64,000 nucleotides of DNA, from positions 28,637-92,636 of the forward strand of contig CACNSY010000008.1 in NCBI GenBank assembly GCA_902623255.1, read 5' to 3'. Both the position numbers and the translations under genes were made by a program. Source of the DNA: an uncultured Alphaproteobacteria bacterium. GTDB lineage: Bacteria > Pseudomonadota > Alphaproteobacteria > HIMB59 > GCA-002718135. Shown in pieces: positions 42,201 through 53,332 of this stretch. Below the pieces are notes generated by a model that saw only the letters and a program-made list of their open reading frames with translations, made no database searches and was not told the DNA's origin. Each line of letters opens with the position of its first letter. The first letter of the stretch is position 1.

Positions 42201-43346
42201 AAATGGCTTGAAAAGTTCAAGTGCCATTTTCTTAGGAATGCCGCATTGATGGAGTTTTAGATTAGGTCCTACAACAATTACTGATCTACCTGAGTAATCA
42301 ACTCTTTTACCAAGAAGATTTTGTCTAAATCTTCCTTGTTTACCTTTCAGCATATCAGATAAAGATTTAAGAGGTCTTTTATTTGTTGAAGTAATTACTC
42401 TGCCTCTTCTTCCATTATCAAATAATGCATCAACAGACTCTTGTAGCATCCTCTTTTCATTTCTAATAATTATATCTGGAGCCCTCAAATCAATTAATCT
42501 TTTTAGTCTATTGTTTCTATTAATAACTCTTCTATACAAATCGTTTAAATCACTAGTTGCGAACCTACCTCCATCCAAAGGTACTAATGGTCTTAATTCA
42601 GGAGGAATTACTGGTAGTACCCTCATGATCATCCATTCGGGCTTATTTTTTGATATAATAAATGACTCTACAAGTTTAAGTCTTTTAGTAATTTTGGTTT
42701 TTTTTAATTCAGACTTAGTCTCAGTAAGGTCAATCTTTAATTGATTATAATCCGCTTCGAGATCGATACTGAGGAGCATTTGTTCAATAGCCTCTGCTCC
42801 AATTGCTGCACTAAATGAATCTTCGCCATATTCATCTTGATAATCAATATATTGCTCTTCAGATATAATTTCACCTTTTTTTAAATCGGTTAATCCAGGT
42901 TCAACAACAATAAATTGCTCAAAATATAGAACTTTCTCAAGATTTTTTATTGTCATATCTAGAAGTGTGGCAATTCTGCTAGGCAAAGATTTCATAAACC
43001 AAATGTGAGATACTGGAGCTGCTAATTCAATATGCCCCATTCTATCTCTTCTTACTTTTGAAAGAGTAACTTCTACGCCACATTTTTCACAAATTATTCC
43101 TCTAAACTTCATTCTTTTATATTTACCGCAGAGACATTCATAATCTTTAACAGGACCAAAAATTCTAGAGCAGAATAATCCATCTTTCTCTGGTTTAAAT
43201 GTTCTATAGTTAATTGTTTCTGGTTTTTTAATTTCACCAAAAGACCAAGATCTTATATCATCTGGACTAGCAATAGAAATTTTTAGGCTATTAAAATTTT
43301 GAACACCCTGGTTTTGATTAAATATATTTGTTAGTTCTTTATTCAT
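39228..43346 (-). CDS. rpoC: RNA polymerase beta' subunit
   Basis: 1372 aa; [40 protein letters not shown]. Confidence 0.98.
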   Translation of the reverse strand: MNKELTNIFNQNQGVQNFNSLKISIASPDDIRSWSFGEIKKPETINYRTFKPEKDGLFCSRIFGPVKDYECLCGKYKRMKFRGIICEKCGVEVTLSKVRRDRMGHIELAAPVSHIWFMKSLPSRIATLLDMTIKNLEKVLYFEQFIVVEPGLTDLKKGEIISEEQYIDYQDEYGEDSFSAAIGAEAIEQMLLSIDLEADYNQLKIDLTETKSELKKTKITKRLKLVESFIISKNKPEWMIMRVLPVIPPELRPLVPLDGGRFATSDLNDLYRRVINRNNRLKRLIDLRAPDIIIRNEKRMLQESVDALFDNGRRGRVITSTNKRPLKSLSDMLKGKQGRFRQNLLGKRVDYSGRSVIVVGPNLKLHQCGIPKKMALELFKPFIFHKLDIYGWANTIKAAKKLVEKEDPRVWDILDEVIREHPVLLNRAPTLHRLGIQAFEPILIEGKSIQLHPLVCTAFNADFDGDQMAVHVPLSLEAQLEARVLMMSTNNILSPSSGKPIIVPSQDIVLGIYYLSIIRDKQPGEGRSFVDLNEILKALENGYVSLHSKINARIKTYEGQLKNIQTTPGRMILGNILPNNENINYEMINKVLTKKEVSNIIDTVYRFCGQKQTVLFADHIMQIGFKYAAIAGISFGKDDLIIPKDKNDLLNDTQLKVQEYENQYQDGLITQGEKYNKVVDAWSECTNKVADKMLDVISTPSDDQPINSVYMMAHSGARGSAAQLKQLSGMRGLMAKPSGEIIENPIKSNFKEGLSVLEYFTSTHGARKGLADTALKTASSGYLTRRLVDVAQDAVIREIDCKTNNGVTVEEIVESGNITSPLIERILGRTPVENILDENNQTIVSAGEIISEKHLDPISKLGLRSLKIRSVLTCETEDGICTVCYGRDLARGTPVNVGEAVGIIAAQSIGEPGTQLTMRTFHIGGAASSSVEQSNATSPVQGTVKLENVKIIEDKFKNKIVLTRNGKVKIVDQNEEKYSSNIPFGSKLLVNDKENVKNNQVLAEWDPYTLPIIAEKNGYVKYLDLKQGVSFRESIDDTTGISSKIVIDWSQNQKSKNFKPAINIVDKLSQETSDDINFSNYPMSIDSILSVEDGQEVFAGQVIARIPKESSKTKDITGGLPRVAELFEARKPKDPAIMCEIDGKISFGKDYKNKRRVIITSIDENESFELLIPRSKYLNVQEGDFVKKGDILVEGTPVPHDILRILGIEQLARYLVREVQSVYKLQGVYINDKHIETIARQMLQKVLIKDPGDSNLIAGEQIQKRDLININKILENDGKKQIIYEPVLLGITKASLQTNSFISAASFQETTKVLTDAATLGKVDTLNGLKENVIVGRLIPAGTGKMTSDYENIASERDKEIIGKKDAENIEN

Positions 43347-46300
43347 TTGATCCTATTAAGTTAGTTAAGTTATTTTCTTTTAAATTTTCCTTGAAATCAA
43401 GATTTAATCCAAGAGAACGTAATTCTTTAACCATAACATTGAAAGATTCAGGAGTGCCAGATTCAAAATTATTATCTCCCTTAACAATTGATTCATAAAC
43501 TTTGGTTCTACCTGCAACATCGTCTGATTTTATAGTTAAAATTTCTTGAAGTGTATAGGCTGCACCGTAAGCTTCTAAAGCCCACACTTCCATCTCACCA
43601 AATCTTTGTCCTCCGAACTGCGCTTTACCTCCAAGTGGTTGCTGAGTAACCAAACTGTAAGGACCTATTGATCTAGCATGAATTTTTTCATCAACAAGGT
43701 GGTGGAGCTTTAACATATACATATATCCTACTGTTACAGGTCTCTCAAATTTTTGACCAGTAATACCATCATACAAAGTTTCCTGACCAGTGCCTGATAC
43801 CCCGGATTTAGATAATAAATCTGTTATATCTTTTTCTTTAGCTCCATCAAAAACAGGAGTTGCAAATGGAATACCATCTTTCAGGTTATTGCCTAATTCC
43901 AATATTTCATCATCATTCATATTTTTAATGATTTTTTGGTGACTTTCTAAATCATAAATGTCTAATAACTTTTTTCTAAGATCATTGGTTTGACCTTCCG
44001 TTTGTATTTTCTTTATCATTTGATTGACTTGTCTTCCTAATGACGCGGAGGCCCATCCCAAATGTGTTTCTAAGATTTGTCCTATGTTCATTCTGCTAGG
44101 GACACCTAATGGGTTTAATACAATATCAACGGGAGTGCCATCTTCAAGATATGGCATATCTTCAACAGGACAAATTTTAGAGATTACTCCTTTATTTCCA
44201 TGTCTTCCTGCCATTTTATCTCCAGGTTGTAATTTACGTTTAACAGAGATAAATACTTTGATTAATTTTAAAACACCCGGAAGAAGTTCATCTCCACTTT
44301 GTATTTTGTCAATTTTATTTTCAAATTTCTGATTTATATTACCAAGTTGATTTTCATAATTTTTAACTAGTAATTCTATTTGATTATTTTTTTTCTCATC
44401 TGCAATATTAATTTTTAATAAATCATTAAGTGATAAATTTTCAATTTGATCATATTGTATTTGAGAATTTTTAGTAAAAATATCAATTCCAGATATAAAG
44501 GTTTGATTATTAAGTAGTTCTCGAAGATGGTTACCAAAACTTTTTTCTAATATTTTTAATTCATCATCTCTGTCTCTAGCAATTACTTCAATTTGATTAT
44601 TTTCTATGCTTATAGCTCTCTCATCTTTCTCTATTCCTCTTCTAGAAAAAACTCTAATTTCAACAACTGTCCCTTTAACACCAGGAGGAACTCTTAAGCT
44701 TGTATCTTTAACATCAGCTGCTTTTTCTCCAAATATTGCTCTAAGTAACTTTTCTTCTGGAGTCATTGGAGATTCTCCCTTTGGAGTAACTTTTCCTACC
44801 AATATATCACCAGAACTAACTTCAGCTCCGACATAAACAATTCCTGTTTCATCAAGATTTACAAGCATTTCCTCACTAGCATTTGGAATATCTCTAGTTA
44901 TTTCTTCAGGTCCTAGTTTTGTATCTCTAGACATTACTTCAAACTCTTCAACATGAATTGAAGTGAATACATCGTCTTGAACAACTTTCTCAGAGATTAA
45001 AATAGAATCCTCAAAATTATAACCATTCCAGGGCATGAATGCAGCAAGCACATTTCTTCCTAACGCAAGTTCACCTAAATCAGTTGCTGGACCATCAGCT
45101 ATAACCTGATTTTTTAGAACCTTATCTCCAACATTAACAAGTGGACGTTGTGTTATACATGTATTTTGATTAGATCTCTGAAATTTAGCTAAATTATAAA
45201 TATCAATTTTGTTCAATGTCTTATCACTTTTATCAGTTATTCTAATAACTATCCTATTTGCATCAAGTTGATCAACTATTCCTTCTCTTTTTGCTACAAC
45301 AGTTGAACCACTATCATTTGCAACCGTATACTCCATTCCTGTACCAACTAATGGAGCTTTTGGTTTAATTAATGGGACAGCCTGCCTCATCATATTTGAA
45401 CCCATTAAAGCTCTATTTGCATCATCATTTTCTAAAAAAGGAATAAGAGAAGAAGCAACTGATACTAGCTGTTGTGGAGAAACATCCATCAAATCAATGG
45501 CATCAATATCAACGTTAATAAATTCTCCATTTTTTCTGCAGCTTACAATCTGATTTTCGAATTTACCTTTAGAATTTATTTCTGCATTTGCTTGCGCTAT
45601 TACAAAATCTTCCTCATCAATTGCACTCAAATATATTACTTTATTTGTTACTTTTCCTGATTCAACGATTCTATAAGGAGTTTCAATAAAGCCATATTTA
45701 TTAATCCTAGAATAAGATGCCAAACTATTAATTAACCCAATGTTAGCTCCTTCGGGTGTTTCAATTGGACAAATTCTACCATAGTGAGTTTGATGAACAT
45801 CTCTAACTTCAAATCCAGCTCTTTCTCTGTTTAATCCCCCTGGACCTAAGGCAGATACCCTTCTTTTGTGTGTTATTTCACTTAAAGGATTTGTTTGATC
45901 CATGAATTGACTAAGTTGACTTAGTCCAAAGAATTCTTTTATTGATGCTACGACAGGTTTTGCATTAACTATATCTTGGGGCATTATATTATCAACTTCG
46001 AGAGAACTTAATCTTTCTTTAATAGCTCTATCCATCTTTAATAAGCCAATTCTGTATTGATTCTCTAAAAGCTCTCCAACTGATCTAACTCTTCTATTGG
46101 CCAAATGATCAATATCATCAATTTCACCTTTACCATCTATTAGATTATGCATATGTCTAACAACATCAATAATATCACTTTTATCCAAGACTCTCTGATC
46201 AATTGATGTATTTTTTTTGAACTTAGCATTTATTTTTAATCTACCTACGGATGATAAATCATATCTATCCGAGTTAAAGAAAAGGTTGTTAAAAAGATTT

Positions 46301-47544
46301 TCTGCAGTTTCAATAGTAGGTGGTTCTCCTGGTCTTAATATTTTAAATATTTCAAATAAAGCCTCTTCTCTAGATCTTGCTTTATCAGACTGCAAAGTAT
46401 TTCTAATGTAAGATCCAATTTCGATATTATCCGCTTTAAGAATATCAATCTTATTTAATTTATTTTCAGTTAAAAATTCTATAAAAACATCATCAATTTC
46501 ATAACCAGCTTCAAAGAAAATCTTTCCAGTTTTTTCGTCAATTATATCTGAGGAAGTAAATAAACCTAAAAGAGATTCTTCGCTAATAGTAACATTTGAA
46601 ATATTTTTCTTTTTTAAATCATTAAGTATCTTTTGATTAACTTTTGTACCTTTAGAAACTAAAATTTTACCATTGTTTGAATCAAGTAAATCAAAATTTA
46701 AGATCTTTGCTTTAAAAAATGAAAGATCCTCTTTAAATGACCATCCATAATTATTTTTTTTGTAAACAATATTATCGTAAAAAAGTGATAATATTTCTTC
46801 ACTAGTCATTCCTAAAATTCTCTTAGGATCAGGTTCTATCTTTTTATTTTGACATTCTTTAATGTAACTTTCAGATGAATTACTGAGAAGAGATTTGAAC
46901 AAAGTTGTAACTGGAAATTTTCTTTTTCTATCAATTCTTGCATGAATATTGTTCTTTGCATCATGCTCAAAGTCTAACCAAGAACCTCGATAAGGTATAA
47001 TTCTTGCATTAAAAAGATATTTTCCACTTGTATGAGTATTTCCATAATCATGATCAAAAAATACTCCAGGTGATCTATGCATTTGACTGACAACAACTCT
47101 TTCTGTTCCATTCACAACAAATGTTGCATTTTTTGTCATGAGTGGGATATCGCCCATGTATACTTCTTGTTCTTTAATATCTCTTACTGATTTTGTTCCT
47201 GCAATTTCGTCAATATCCCAAATAATTAATCTAAAGTTTACAAGTAATGGAGTTCCATACGTCATTCCTCTTTGTGAACATTCTTCAACATCATATTTTG
47301 GTACACCAAGATTATAGCTTACATAATCTACAGTAGCTCTTTCTGTGTAATCATGAATTGGAAAAACAGATTTGAAAATTGAGTGCAAACCAGTATTTTC
47401 TCTTTTTTCAGGATCAGTTCTAAGTTGTAAAAAATTATCGAATGATCTTTTTTGAACTTCTACTAAGTTTGGTAAAGATGTTACAAGAGGTATTTTTCCA
47501 AAAGATTTTCTTATTTTTTTCAAATTAATATGGTCTAAACTCAC
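43339..47544 (-). CDS. rpoB: RNA polymerase beta subunit
   Basis: RpoB motifs ([46 protein letters not shown]). The ORF-track start is TTG at 47571; GTG at 47544 preceded by GAAGGAG is the likelier start. Confidence 0.97.
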   Translation of the reverse strand: MSLDHINLKKIRKSFGKIPLVTSLPNLVEVQKRSFDNFLQLRTDPEKRENTGLHSIFKSVFPIHDYTERATVDYVSYNLGVPKYDVEECSQRGMTYGTPLLVNFRLIIWDIDEIAGTKSVRDIKEQEVYMGDIPLMTKNATFVVNGTERVVVSQMHRSPGVFFDHDYGNTHTSGKYLFNARIIPYRGSWLDFEHDAKNNIHARIDRKRKFPVTTLFKSLLSNSSESYIKECQNKKIEPDPKRILGMTSEEILSLFYDNIVYKKNNYGWSFKEDLSFFKAKILNFDLLDSNNGKILVSKGTKVNQKILNDLKKKNISNVTISEESLLGLFTSSDIIDEKTGKIFFEAGYEIDDVFIEFLTENKLNKIDILKADNIEIGSYIRNTLQSDKARSREEALFEIFKILRPGEPPTIETAENLFNNLFFNSDRYDLSSVGRLKINAKFKKNTSIDQRVLDKSDIIDVVRHMHNLIDGKGEIDDIDHLANRRVRSVGELLENQYRIGLLKMDRAIKERLSSLEVDNIMPQDIVNAKPVVASIKEFFGLSQLSQFMDQTNPLSEITHKRRVSALGPGGLNRERAGFEVRDVHQTHYGRICPIETPEGANIGLINSLASYSRINKYGFIETPYRIVESGKVTNKVIYLSAIDEEDFVIAQANAEINSKGKFENQIVSCRKNGEFINVDIDAIDLMDVSPQQLVSVASSLIPFLENDDANRALMGSNMMRQAVPLIKPKAPLVGTGMEYTVANDSGSTVVAKREGIVDQLDANRIVIRITDKSDKTLNKIDIYNLAKFQRSNQNTCITQRPLVNVGDKVLKNQVIADGPATDLGELALGRNVLAAFMPWNGYNFEDSILISEKVVQDDVFTSIHVEEFEVMSRDTKLGPEEITRDIPNASEEMLVNLDETGIVYVGAEVSSGDILVGKVTPKGESPMTPEEKLLRAIFGEKAADVKDTSLRVPPGVKGTVVEIRVFSRRGIEKDERAISIENNQIEVIARDRDDELKILEKSFGNHLRELLNNQTFISGIDIFTKNSQIQYDQIENLSLNDLLKINIADEKKNNQIELLVKNYENQLGNINQKFENKIDKIQSGDELLPGVLKLIKVFISVKRKLQPGDKMAGRHGNKGVISKICPVEDMPYLEDGTPVDIVLNPLGVPSRMNIGQILETHLGWASASLGRQVNQMIKKIQTEGQTNDLRKKLLDIYDLESHQKIIKNMNDDEILELGNNLKDGIPFATPVFDGAKEKDITDLLSKSGVSGTGQETLYDGITGQKFERPVTVGYMYMLKLHHLVDEKIHARSIGPYSLVTQQPLGGKAQFGGQRFGEMEVWALEAYGAAYTLQEILTIKSDDVAGRTKVYESIVKGDNNFESGTPESFNVMVKELRSLGLNLDFKENLKENNLTNLIGSNE

Positions 47545-47575
47545 TTTAACTCCTTCATTTACTCTTTTCAAAAAA

Positions 47576-47601
47576 ATATAGGCCTTATAAAAGGCCTATA
47601 T
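47576..47601 (-). terminator. Rho-independent terminator/attenuator between rplL and rpoB
   Basis: Perfect inverted repeat TATAGGCCTT-N4-AAGGCCTATA (47577-47586 / 47591-47600), followed on the minus strand by TATATTTTTTT. Confidence 0.85.
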
Positions 47602-47602
47602 A

Positions 47603-47980
47603 TTATTTTAATGAAACCTTTGCACCTGCTGCTTCTAATGCTTTTTTCATTTCTTCAGCTTCTTCCTTTTTAACCCCTTGTTTAAGTGGTTTTGGTGCAC
47701 CTTCAACCAAATCTTTTGCTTCTTTTAAGCCAAGACCGGTAATGGTTCTCACTTCTTTAATAACAGCAATTTTATTAGATCCAGATTCAGATAGTTCGAT
47801 ATCAAATTCTGTTTTCTCTTCTGCAGCAGCTTCTCCACCACCTGCAGCTGGAGCTGCAGCAACTGCAACTGGTGCAGCAGCGGATACGCCCCATTTTTCT
47901 TCAAGCAATTTACTTAACTCAGCTGCTTCAAGAACAGTTAGAGAAGAAAGATCTTCAACAATTTTATTCAAATCAGCCAT
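47603..47980 (-). CDS. rplL: 50S ribosomal protein L7/L12
   Basis: Ala/Gly-rich hinge; [71 protein letters not shown]. Confidence 0.98.
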   Translation of the reverse strand: MADLNKIVEDLSSLTVLEAAELSKLLEEKWGVSAAAPVAVAAAPAAGGGEAAAEEKTEFDIELSESGSNKIAVIKEVRTITGLGLKEAKDLVEGAPKPLKQGVKKEEAEEMKKALEAAGAKVSLK

Positions 47981-47998
47981 TTATTTCTCCTTATTTAC

Positions 47999-48520
47999 CT
48001 AGTTCGACTCTTGTTTATTGCTACTGTTAGAACTAATTAATCTTGCAATTTGTGCTCCAGGTTCAGCTGTAATTGAAGCTATCTTTTGAGCAGGTGCCGA
48101 AATTAGTCCTATTATTTTTCCTCTTAACTCATCTAAAGAAGGTAATTTTGCAAGAAAATCAATTTTTTCTTTATCAATTTTCTCTCCATTATAACCTCCA
48201 CCAATAATTTTAAATTTTTCAAATTTTTTCTCAAAGCTAACTGCTACTTTTGCTGGTGCTACTGCATCATCAGAGTAAGCAATTGCTGTTGGACCTTTGA
48301 AAAGCTCAGAAATATCTTTAAATTGAGTTTCAGATATAGCAAGTTTAGTGAGTCTGTTCTTAGTTACTTTAAATTTTGCTCCATTATCTCTCATTTCTTT
48401 TCTAAGTTGCTCTGTTTCATTAACTGTTAGCCCAGAATATTCAGCCACAATTAAAGAAGTAGCATTTGAAAAGTCTTCTTTGAGATTACTTACAAAATCT
48501 TTTTTTTCAGAACGTTTCAC
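47999..48520 (-). CDS. rplJ: 50S ribosomal protein L10
   Basis: VKRSEKKDFVSNLKEDFSNATSLIVAEYSGLTVNETEQLRKEMRDNGAKFKVTKNRL. Likely GTG start at 48520 with upstream GAGG; the ORF track began at 48556. Confidence 0.93.
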   Translation of the reverse strand: MKRSEKKDFVSNLKEDFSNATSLIVAEYSGLTVNETEQLRKEMRDNGAKFKVTKNRLTKLAISETQFKDISELFKGPTAIAYSDDAVAPAKVAVSFEKKFEKFKIIGGGYNGEKIDKEKIDFLAKLPSLDELRGKIIGLISAPAQKIASITAEPGAQIARLISSNSSNKQESN

Positions 48521-48568
48521 GTCAACCTCGGTTTTAATTGGATCCAAAAGATCCAATATTAGCTAAAA

Positions 48569-48589
48569 TTAGTTTGCCCACCAAACTAA
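48569..48589 (-). terminator. Candidate attenuator hairpin in the rplJ leader
   Basis: Minus strand TTAGTTTGgtggGCAAACTAA followed by TTTTAG, between the L10-leader stem and rplJ. Confidence 0.6.
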
Positions 48590-48596
48590 CTTAAAG

Positions 48597-48674
48597 CCTG
48601 TCAAGAAGCAAATCAATGACTCGCTTCAGTCTATGCAGGAAATTAAGCTCAAGGCTCCTGCAGTCTTTGACAGG
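48597..48674 (-). promoter_or_regulatory. L10 leader (ribosomal protein L10-L12 autoregulatory RNA)
   Basis: Minus strand CCTGTCAA AGACTGCAGGAGCC...CCTGCATAGACTGAAGCGAG...CTTGACAGG: closing stem CCTGTCAA/TTGACAGG, inner CTGCAGGA/TCCTGCA; located between rplA and rplJ. Confidence 0.8.
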
Positions 48675-48703
48675 TGATGATCAAAGATCATCTTTTGGAT
48701 TAA

Positions 48704-49393
48704 TTAACGCAAGCTCGCTTGGTTAATATTTAATCCAACTCCCATAGTTGAAGCTATGGTAACCTTTTTTATAAAAGAACCCTTAACAGCGTCAGGTTTA
48801 CTTTTACTAACTGAAGAATAAAATGTTTTAATATTTTCTAACAAATCTTCTTCGCTAAAATCTAGTTTGCCAACACCAGCATGAACGATACCAGATTTAT
48901 CATTTTTGAATTTGACTTGACCTGACTTAGCATCTTTTACTGATTGAGAAATTTCATTTGTTACAGTACCAAGCTTAGGGTTTGGCATTAGTCCTTTTGG
49001 ACCAAGTATTTTTGCTACTTTACCTAATTTAGGCATCATATCTGGAGTCGCAATTAAAACATCAAATTCTATTTTTGATTTAGAAATTGTTTCAATCAAA
49101 TCATCACTCCCTACCAAATCGGCACCATTACTTTTTGCATCTTTTTGTTTGTCATCATTTGCAATTACTGCGACTTTTACAGTTTTTCCTGTTCCATTAG
49201 GAAGATTTACGACACCCTTAATATTTTGATCAGTTTTGTTGCTATCAATTCCTAAGTTGATAGAAATATCAATAGTTTCTTTAAACTTAACGAAAGATTT
49301 TTCTTTTAGAATTTTAATGGCTTCTAGCGGTTCGTAAGTCTTTGAAGTGTCAAAATTATTTAACATTTGTTTTCTATTTTTTGTTATTTTCAT
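48704..49393 (-). CDS. rplA: 50S ribosomal protein L1
   Basis: 229 aa; DVLIATPDMMPKLGKVAKILGPKGLMPNPKLGTVT. Confidence 0.98.
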   Translation of the reverse strand: MKITKNRKQMLNNFDTSKTYEPLEAIKILKEKSFVKFKETIDISINLGIDSNKTDQNIKGVVNLPNGTGKTVKVAVIANDDKQKDAKSNGADLVGSDDLIETISKSKIEFDVLIATPDMMPKLGKVAKILGPKGLMPNPKLGTVTNEISQSVKDAKSGQVKFKNDKSGIVHAGVGKLDFSEEDLLENIKTFYSSVSKSKPDAVKGSFIKKVTIASTMGVGLNINQASLR

Positions 49394-49821
49394 TAACCAA
49401 CTACCTCCATACCCATTGAAACGGCAGAACCTTTAACCATGTTCATTGCCCCATCTAGATCAATGGCATTTAAATCTTGCATTTTTTCTTTGGCAATTTT
49501 TTCAATATCTTGCATTGAGACTTTACCTACTAATGATCTTCCAGGAGTTGAGTTTCCTTTTTTTATTTTTGCTGCTTTTTTAAGATAAAAACTTACTGGT
49601 GGTAATTTTGTCGTAAAATCAAAGCTTCTATCTTTGTATGCTGTTATAATAACTGGAATTGGCGCACCTTTTTCTAAATCTTTTGTTTTATCATTAAATG
49701 CTTTACAAAAATCCATTATATTCAACCCTCTTTGTCCAAGGGCAGGACCAACGGGAGGTGAAGGGTTAGCTCCTCCAGCAGGAATTTGTAATTTAATCAA
49801 ACCTAAAATTTCTTTAGCCAT
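49393..49821 (-). CDS. rplK: 50S ribosomal protein L11
   Basis: [35 protein letters not shown]. Confidence 0.98.
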   Translation of the reverse strand: MAKEILGLIKLQIPAGGANPSPPVGPALGQRGLNIMDFCKAFNDKTKDLEKGAPIPVIITAYKDRSFDFTTKLPPVSFYLKKAAKIKKGNSTPGRSLVGKVSMQDIEKIAKEKMQDLNAIDLDGAMNMVKGSAVSMGMEVVG

Positions 49822-49823
49822 AG

Positions 49824-50357
49824 TTATACCTTTTCTACCTGAGAATATTCTAAATCAACAGGTGTTGATCTTCCAAAAATTGAAACAGCTACTCTTAATC
49901 TTGCTTTATCTTCATCTATTTGTTCGACCTCTCCATTAAATGATGCAAAGGGTCCATCAATTACTTTTACTTGTTCTCCAACATCATACATTATAGCAGG
50001 TCTAGATTTTTCTACACCATCAATAACTTGTTCAGATATTCTTTTTGCTTCAGCGTTACTAATAGGAACTGGTTTACCTTTATTTCCTAGAAAGCCACTT
50101 AGCTTTGGAGTTGTTTTAATAATATGCCAAGTGTCATCATTTAAACTCATTTTAATAAGAATATATCCAGGAAATATTTTTCTTTCTGTATTGACCCTTA
50201 CACCTCTTTTTACTTCAACAATATTTTGAACGGGGACAGATATTTCTTCTATATGTTCTTTAACTCCAAGTTTTGTTGCTTGGTCTAGGATGCTGTCAGC
50301 AACTTTTTTTTCATAACCTGAATAGGCATGAAGAACGTACCATCTTGCTTTATTCAT
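49824..50357 (-). CDS. nusG: Transcription termination/antitermination protein NusG
   Basis: [52 protein letters not shown]. Confidence 0.98.
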   Translation of the reverse strand: MNKARWYVLHAYSGYEKKVADSILDQATKLGVKEHIEEISVPVQNIVEVKRGVRVNTERKIFPGYILIKMSLNDDTWHIIKTTPKLSGFLGNKGKPVPISNAEAKRISEQVIDGVEKSRPAIMYDVGEQVKVIDGPFASFNGEVEQIDEDKARLRVAVSIFGRSTPVDLEYSQVEKV

Positions 50358-50572
50358 TAAAAACCTGAACCTATTTCAATTATTTTTCTTATTGAAAAAG
50401 ACCATATTTGATCGGTTAAAAGAAAAAATAATGAAAATAATATTATCAATAATATGACTATTGCAGAGGAAATAAAAGTATCTCTCCTTTGAGGCCAGGT
50501 TACTTTTTGTAATTCTTGTCTAACTTGTCTTACAAAAAGAGCTGGTGATGTTTTCTTTTTTTCAATATTCAT
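50357..50572 (-). CDS. secE: Preprotein translocase subunit SecE
   Basis: 71 aa single-TM; FVRQVRQELQKVTWPQRRDTFISSAIVILL. Confidence 0.95.
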   Translation of the reverse strand: MNIEKKKTSPALFVRQVRQELQKVTWPQRRDTFISSAIVILLIILFSLFFLLTDQIWSFSIRKIIEIGSGF

Positions 50573-50586
50573 ATTTTCGTTTCTCT

Positions 50587-50662
50587 TGGCAGGAGTGGCA
50601 GGACTTGAACCCGCAGCCCCCGGTTTTGGAGACCGGTGCTCTACCAGTTGAGCTACACTCCT
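50587..50662 (-). tRNA. tRNA-Trp (CCA)
   Basis: Reverse complement AGGAGTGTAGCTCAACTGGTAGAGCACCGGTCTCCAAAACCGGGGGCTGCGGGTTCAAGTCCTGCCACTCCTGCCA. Confidence 0.96.
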
Positions 50663-50699
50663 AATAAGTAATGGCTAACTGATAGAGCGGTCTCTAAAA

Positions 50700-51890
50700 C
50701 TATTCAATAATTTCAGCAACAACTCCAGCGCCAACTGTTCTTCCACCCTCTCTGATTGCAAATTTTAAACCTTTATCCATTGCAATTGGAGACAAAAGAG
50801 TAACTTCCATAGCAATATTATCACCAGGCATTACCATTTCGGTTCCTTCTGGTAATTTAATTGTTCCAGTCACATCAGTTGTTCTAAAGTAGAATTGAGG
50901 TCTGTAGTTTGAAAAGAATGGTGTATGTCTTCCACCCTCTTCTTTTTTTAATACATATGCTTCAGCTTTAAATTTTGTATGTGGTTTTATTGAGCCTGGT
51001 TTTGCTAATACTTGACCACGTTCAACTTCTTCTCTTTTTGTTCCACGAAGAAGAACACCAACGTTATCTCCAGCTTCACCAGAATCTAAAAGTTTTCTAA
51101 ACATCTCAACTCCAGTACAAGTAGTTTTTTGAGGTTCTCTTATTCCTAGGATCTCGATTTCCTCTCCAACTTTAACTTGACCTTGTTCAATTCTTCCAGT
51201 TACAACCGTACCTCTACCAGAAATTGAAAAGACATCTTCAACTGGCATTAAGAAAGGCTGATCTACAGGTCGGCTAGGTTGTGGTATATGTTCATCAACT
51301 GCTTTCATTAATTCCATAATTGAATTTTTTCCAATTTCATCATCTCTACCTTCAAGAGCTGCTAAAGCTGAACCCTTAATGATTGGGATAGTATCACCTG
51401 GGAATTCATATGAAGTAAGAAGTTCTCTAATTTCCATTTCAACTAGATCAATTAATTCTTTGTCATCTACTTGATCAACTTTGTTCATGTATACTACAAG
51501 AGCAGGCACGCCTACCTGTCTAGCTAAAAGTATGTGTTCTCTTGTTTGAGGCATTGGTCCGTCAGCTGCATTAACAACTAAGATACCTCCGTCCATTTGA
51601 GCAGCACCAGTGATCATGTTTTTTACATAATCGGCGTGTCCAGGACAGTCAACGTGTGCATAGTGTCTTGCTTCAGTTTCATATTCAACGTGTGCAGTTG
51701 AAATAGTTATTCCACGCTCTCTCTCTTCAGGTGCTTTGTCAATGTTTGCATAATCTGTAAATTCTGCTCCACCTGTCTCTGCTAATATTTTTGTTATAGC
51801 AGCGGTTAATGTTGTTTTTCCATGGTCAACGTGACCAACAGTTCCTATGTTACAATGCGGTTTGTTTCTTTCGAATTTTGCTTTAGCCAT
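50700..51890 (-). CDS. tuf: Elongation factor Tu
   Basis: [34 protein letters not shown]... Confidence 0.98.
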   Translation of the reverse strand: MAKAKFERNKPHCNIGTVGHVDHGKTTLTAAITKILAETGGAEFTDYANIDKAPEERERGITISTAHVEYETEARHYAHVDCPGHADYVKNMITGAAQMDGGILVVNAADGPMPQTREHILLARQVGVPALVVYMNKVDQVDDKELIDLVEMEIRELLTSYEFPGDTIPIIKGSALAALEGRDDEIGKNSIMELMKAVDEHIPQPSRPVDQPFLMPVEDVFSISGRGTVVTGRIEQGQVKVGEEIEILGIREPQKTTCTGVEMFRKLLDSGEAGDNVGVLLRGTKREEVERGQVLAKPGSIKPHTKFKAEAYVLKKEEGGRHTPFFSNYRPQFYFRTTDVTGTIKLPEGTEMVMPGDNIAMEVTLLSPIAMDKGLKFAIREGGRTVGAGVVAEIIE

Positions 51891-51916
51891 TTTTTTACCC
51901 CAATAATATTTTGTTA

Positions 51917-51990
51917 TGGAGCGGGTGAAGGGAATCGAACCCTCGTAGCCAGCTTGGAAGGCTGGAGCTTTACCACTAAGCTACACCCGC
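51917..51990 (-). tRNA. tRNA-Gly (TCC)
   Basis: Reverse complement GCGGGTGTAGCTTAGTGGTAAAGCTCCAGCCTTCCAAGCTGGCTACGAGGGTTCGATTCCCTTCACCCGCTCCA. Confidence 0.96.
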
Positions 51991-52048
51991 AACTAAACTG
52001 ACTGCTTCACACACTCACTTTAATGCTTTCATCCCATTACCTCCATAA

Positions 52049-52134
52049 TGGTGGAGGGGGTAGGATTCGAACCTACGTACGCTCACGCGGGCGGATTTAC
52101 AGTCCGCTGCCTTTAACCACTCGACCACCCCTCC
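52049..52134 (-). tRNA. tRNA-Tyr (GTA)
   Basis: Reverse complement GGAGGGGTGGTCGAGTGGTTAAAGGCAGCGGACTGTAAATCCGC...GGTTCGAATCCTACCCCCTCCACCA; long variable arm. Confidence 0.96.
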
Positions 52135-52304
52135 GTTTGAAGAAATTGGCCAATACTAATAAATTAGCATATATGTCAATCTAAAACAGCAGCTTCACCT
52201 TTGCAAAATACGTATACTCGTAAAAGCAACGGCCTTTTAGACAAAAAATGCCTTTTTGTACATATCTAGATTGTATTAATTAGACAAATCTGTGATATTA
52301 AATC

Positions 52305-53066
52305 ATGAGAAAGTTTAGAAATAATAAATCTAATAAAAACCAAGGAATTCAGACAATTTTTGGTCAACATTCTGTTAAGGCAGCCCTTCAAAATGATAAA
52401 AGAGAGAATATTGAGCTAGTAATTAGTAAAAATCAGAAAAATTTTGCCAAAAAATATGAATCTAATACACAAAAAATTACCATTCTTCCTCAAAATGAAT
52501 TCATAAGAAGATTTGGAAATGAAAACACAACGCAGGGAGTAGTTCTAAAAACAAAAGAGCTTACTTGGCCAGGTTTAGAAGAATTTGTAAAAGTAGAAAG
52601 TAAAAAATCAAAATCAGTAATATTAATTTTAGATCAAGTAACTGACCCTCAAAATATTGGCTCAATAATGAGATCATGTGCATTATTTGATTGTGCAGGA
52701 ATTATAGTTGGCAAAGATAATTCACCAGAACTGACTTCATCACTTTATAAATCAGCTTCTGGTGCTGCAGAAATTGTAAATTATATTAGAGTGACAAATA
52801 TTAGAAGAGCTATTTCTTTTCTTAAAAAAAATAATTATTGGATTTATGGCTTTGACAGTTCGAAAAATCAAAATTCAAAATTAAATTTTTCACAAAAATC
52901 AGTATTAGTTTTTGGCTCTGAAGGAAAAGGTATTAGAGAATTAGTAAAAAAGGAATGTGATGAAATAATTCAGATAAAAATGAAAAATAATTTAAAATTC
53001 GAAATTGATAGTTTGAATGTTTCTAATGCAACATCGATTGCTTTATATCAGTTTTACTCAACTTAA
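52305..53066 (+). CDS. rlmB: 23S rRNA (guanosine-2'-O-)-methyltransferase RlmB / SpoU (TrmH) family
   Basis: 253 aa; IFGQHSVKAALQN, ILDQVTDPQNIGSIMRSCALFDCAGIIV, VFGSEGKGIRELVKKECDEIIQIKM, SLNVSNATSIALYQF. Confidence 0.93.
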   Translation: MRKFRNNKSNKNQGIQTIFGQHSVKAALQNDKRENIELVISKNQKNFAKKYESNTQKITILPQNEFIRRFGNENTTQGVVLKTKELTWPGLEEFVKVESKKSKSVILILDQVTDPQNIGSIMRSCALFDCAGIIVGKDNSPELTSSLYKSASGAAEIVNYIRVTNIRRAISFLKKNNYWIYGFDSSKNQNSKLNFSQKSVLVFGSEGKGIRELVKKECDEIIQIKMKNNLKFEIDSLNVSNATSIALYQFYST

Positions 53067-53077
53067 TACTATTAAGG

Positions 53078-53153
<76 letters not shown>

Positions 53154-53203
53154 ATCAATTTTGCATTTATATTAAATTATAAATTCGACAAGAATTTTAT
53201 AAA

Positions 53204-53325
53204 TTAAATCCCAGGAATATAAGGAACTCCATCACCTTTTACTCTTTCGTTTAATTCACTTAATGTAGAGCATGCTGAGATTGGACTAAATACAAGAAAT
53301 AAAATTATTAATGTTTTTTAATCAT
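53204..53325 (-). pseudogene. Small lipoprotein ORF with apparent 1-nt deletion in its poly-A
   Basis: Minus strand ATGATTAAAAAACATTAATAA...; one extra A gives M-I-K-K-T-L-I-I-L-F-L-V-F-S-P-I-S-A-C-STLSELNERVKGDGVPYIPGI*, a clean lipobox signal peptide. ATG is 7 nt after the fdhA stop. Confidence 0.5.
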
Positions 53326-53332
53326 TAAATAT

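Noticed and set aside
44024-44332. 102-aa plus-strand ORF opposite rpoB
   Set aside because: Antisense shadow ORF in rpoB.
47545-47571. TTG-start N-terminal extension of RpoB
   Set aside because: GTG at 47544 has a good Shine-Dalgarno (GAAGGAG); the extension lies next to the attenuator T-run.
47820-47900. Low-complexity GCA/GCT-rich stretch as a repeat element
   Set aside because: It encodes the normal Ala-rich hinge of L7/L12.
48676-48692. GATGATC-AAA-GATCATC hairpin with TTTT as a plus-strand terminator
   Set aside because: No plus-strand gene is upstream; it lies between rplA and rplJ transcribed on the minus strand, so it is more likely part of the L10 leader region.
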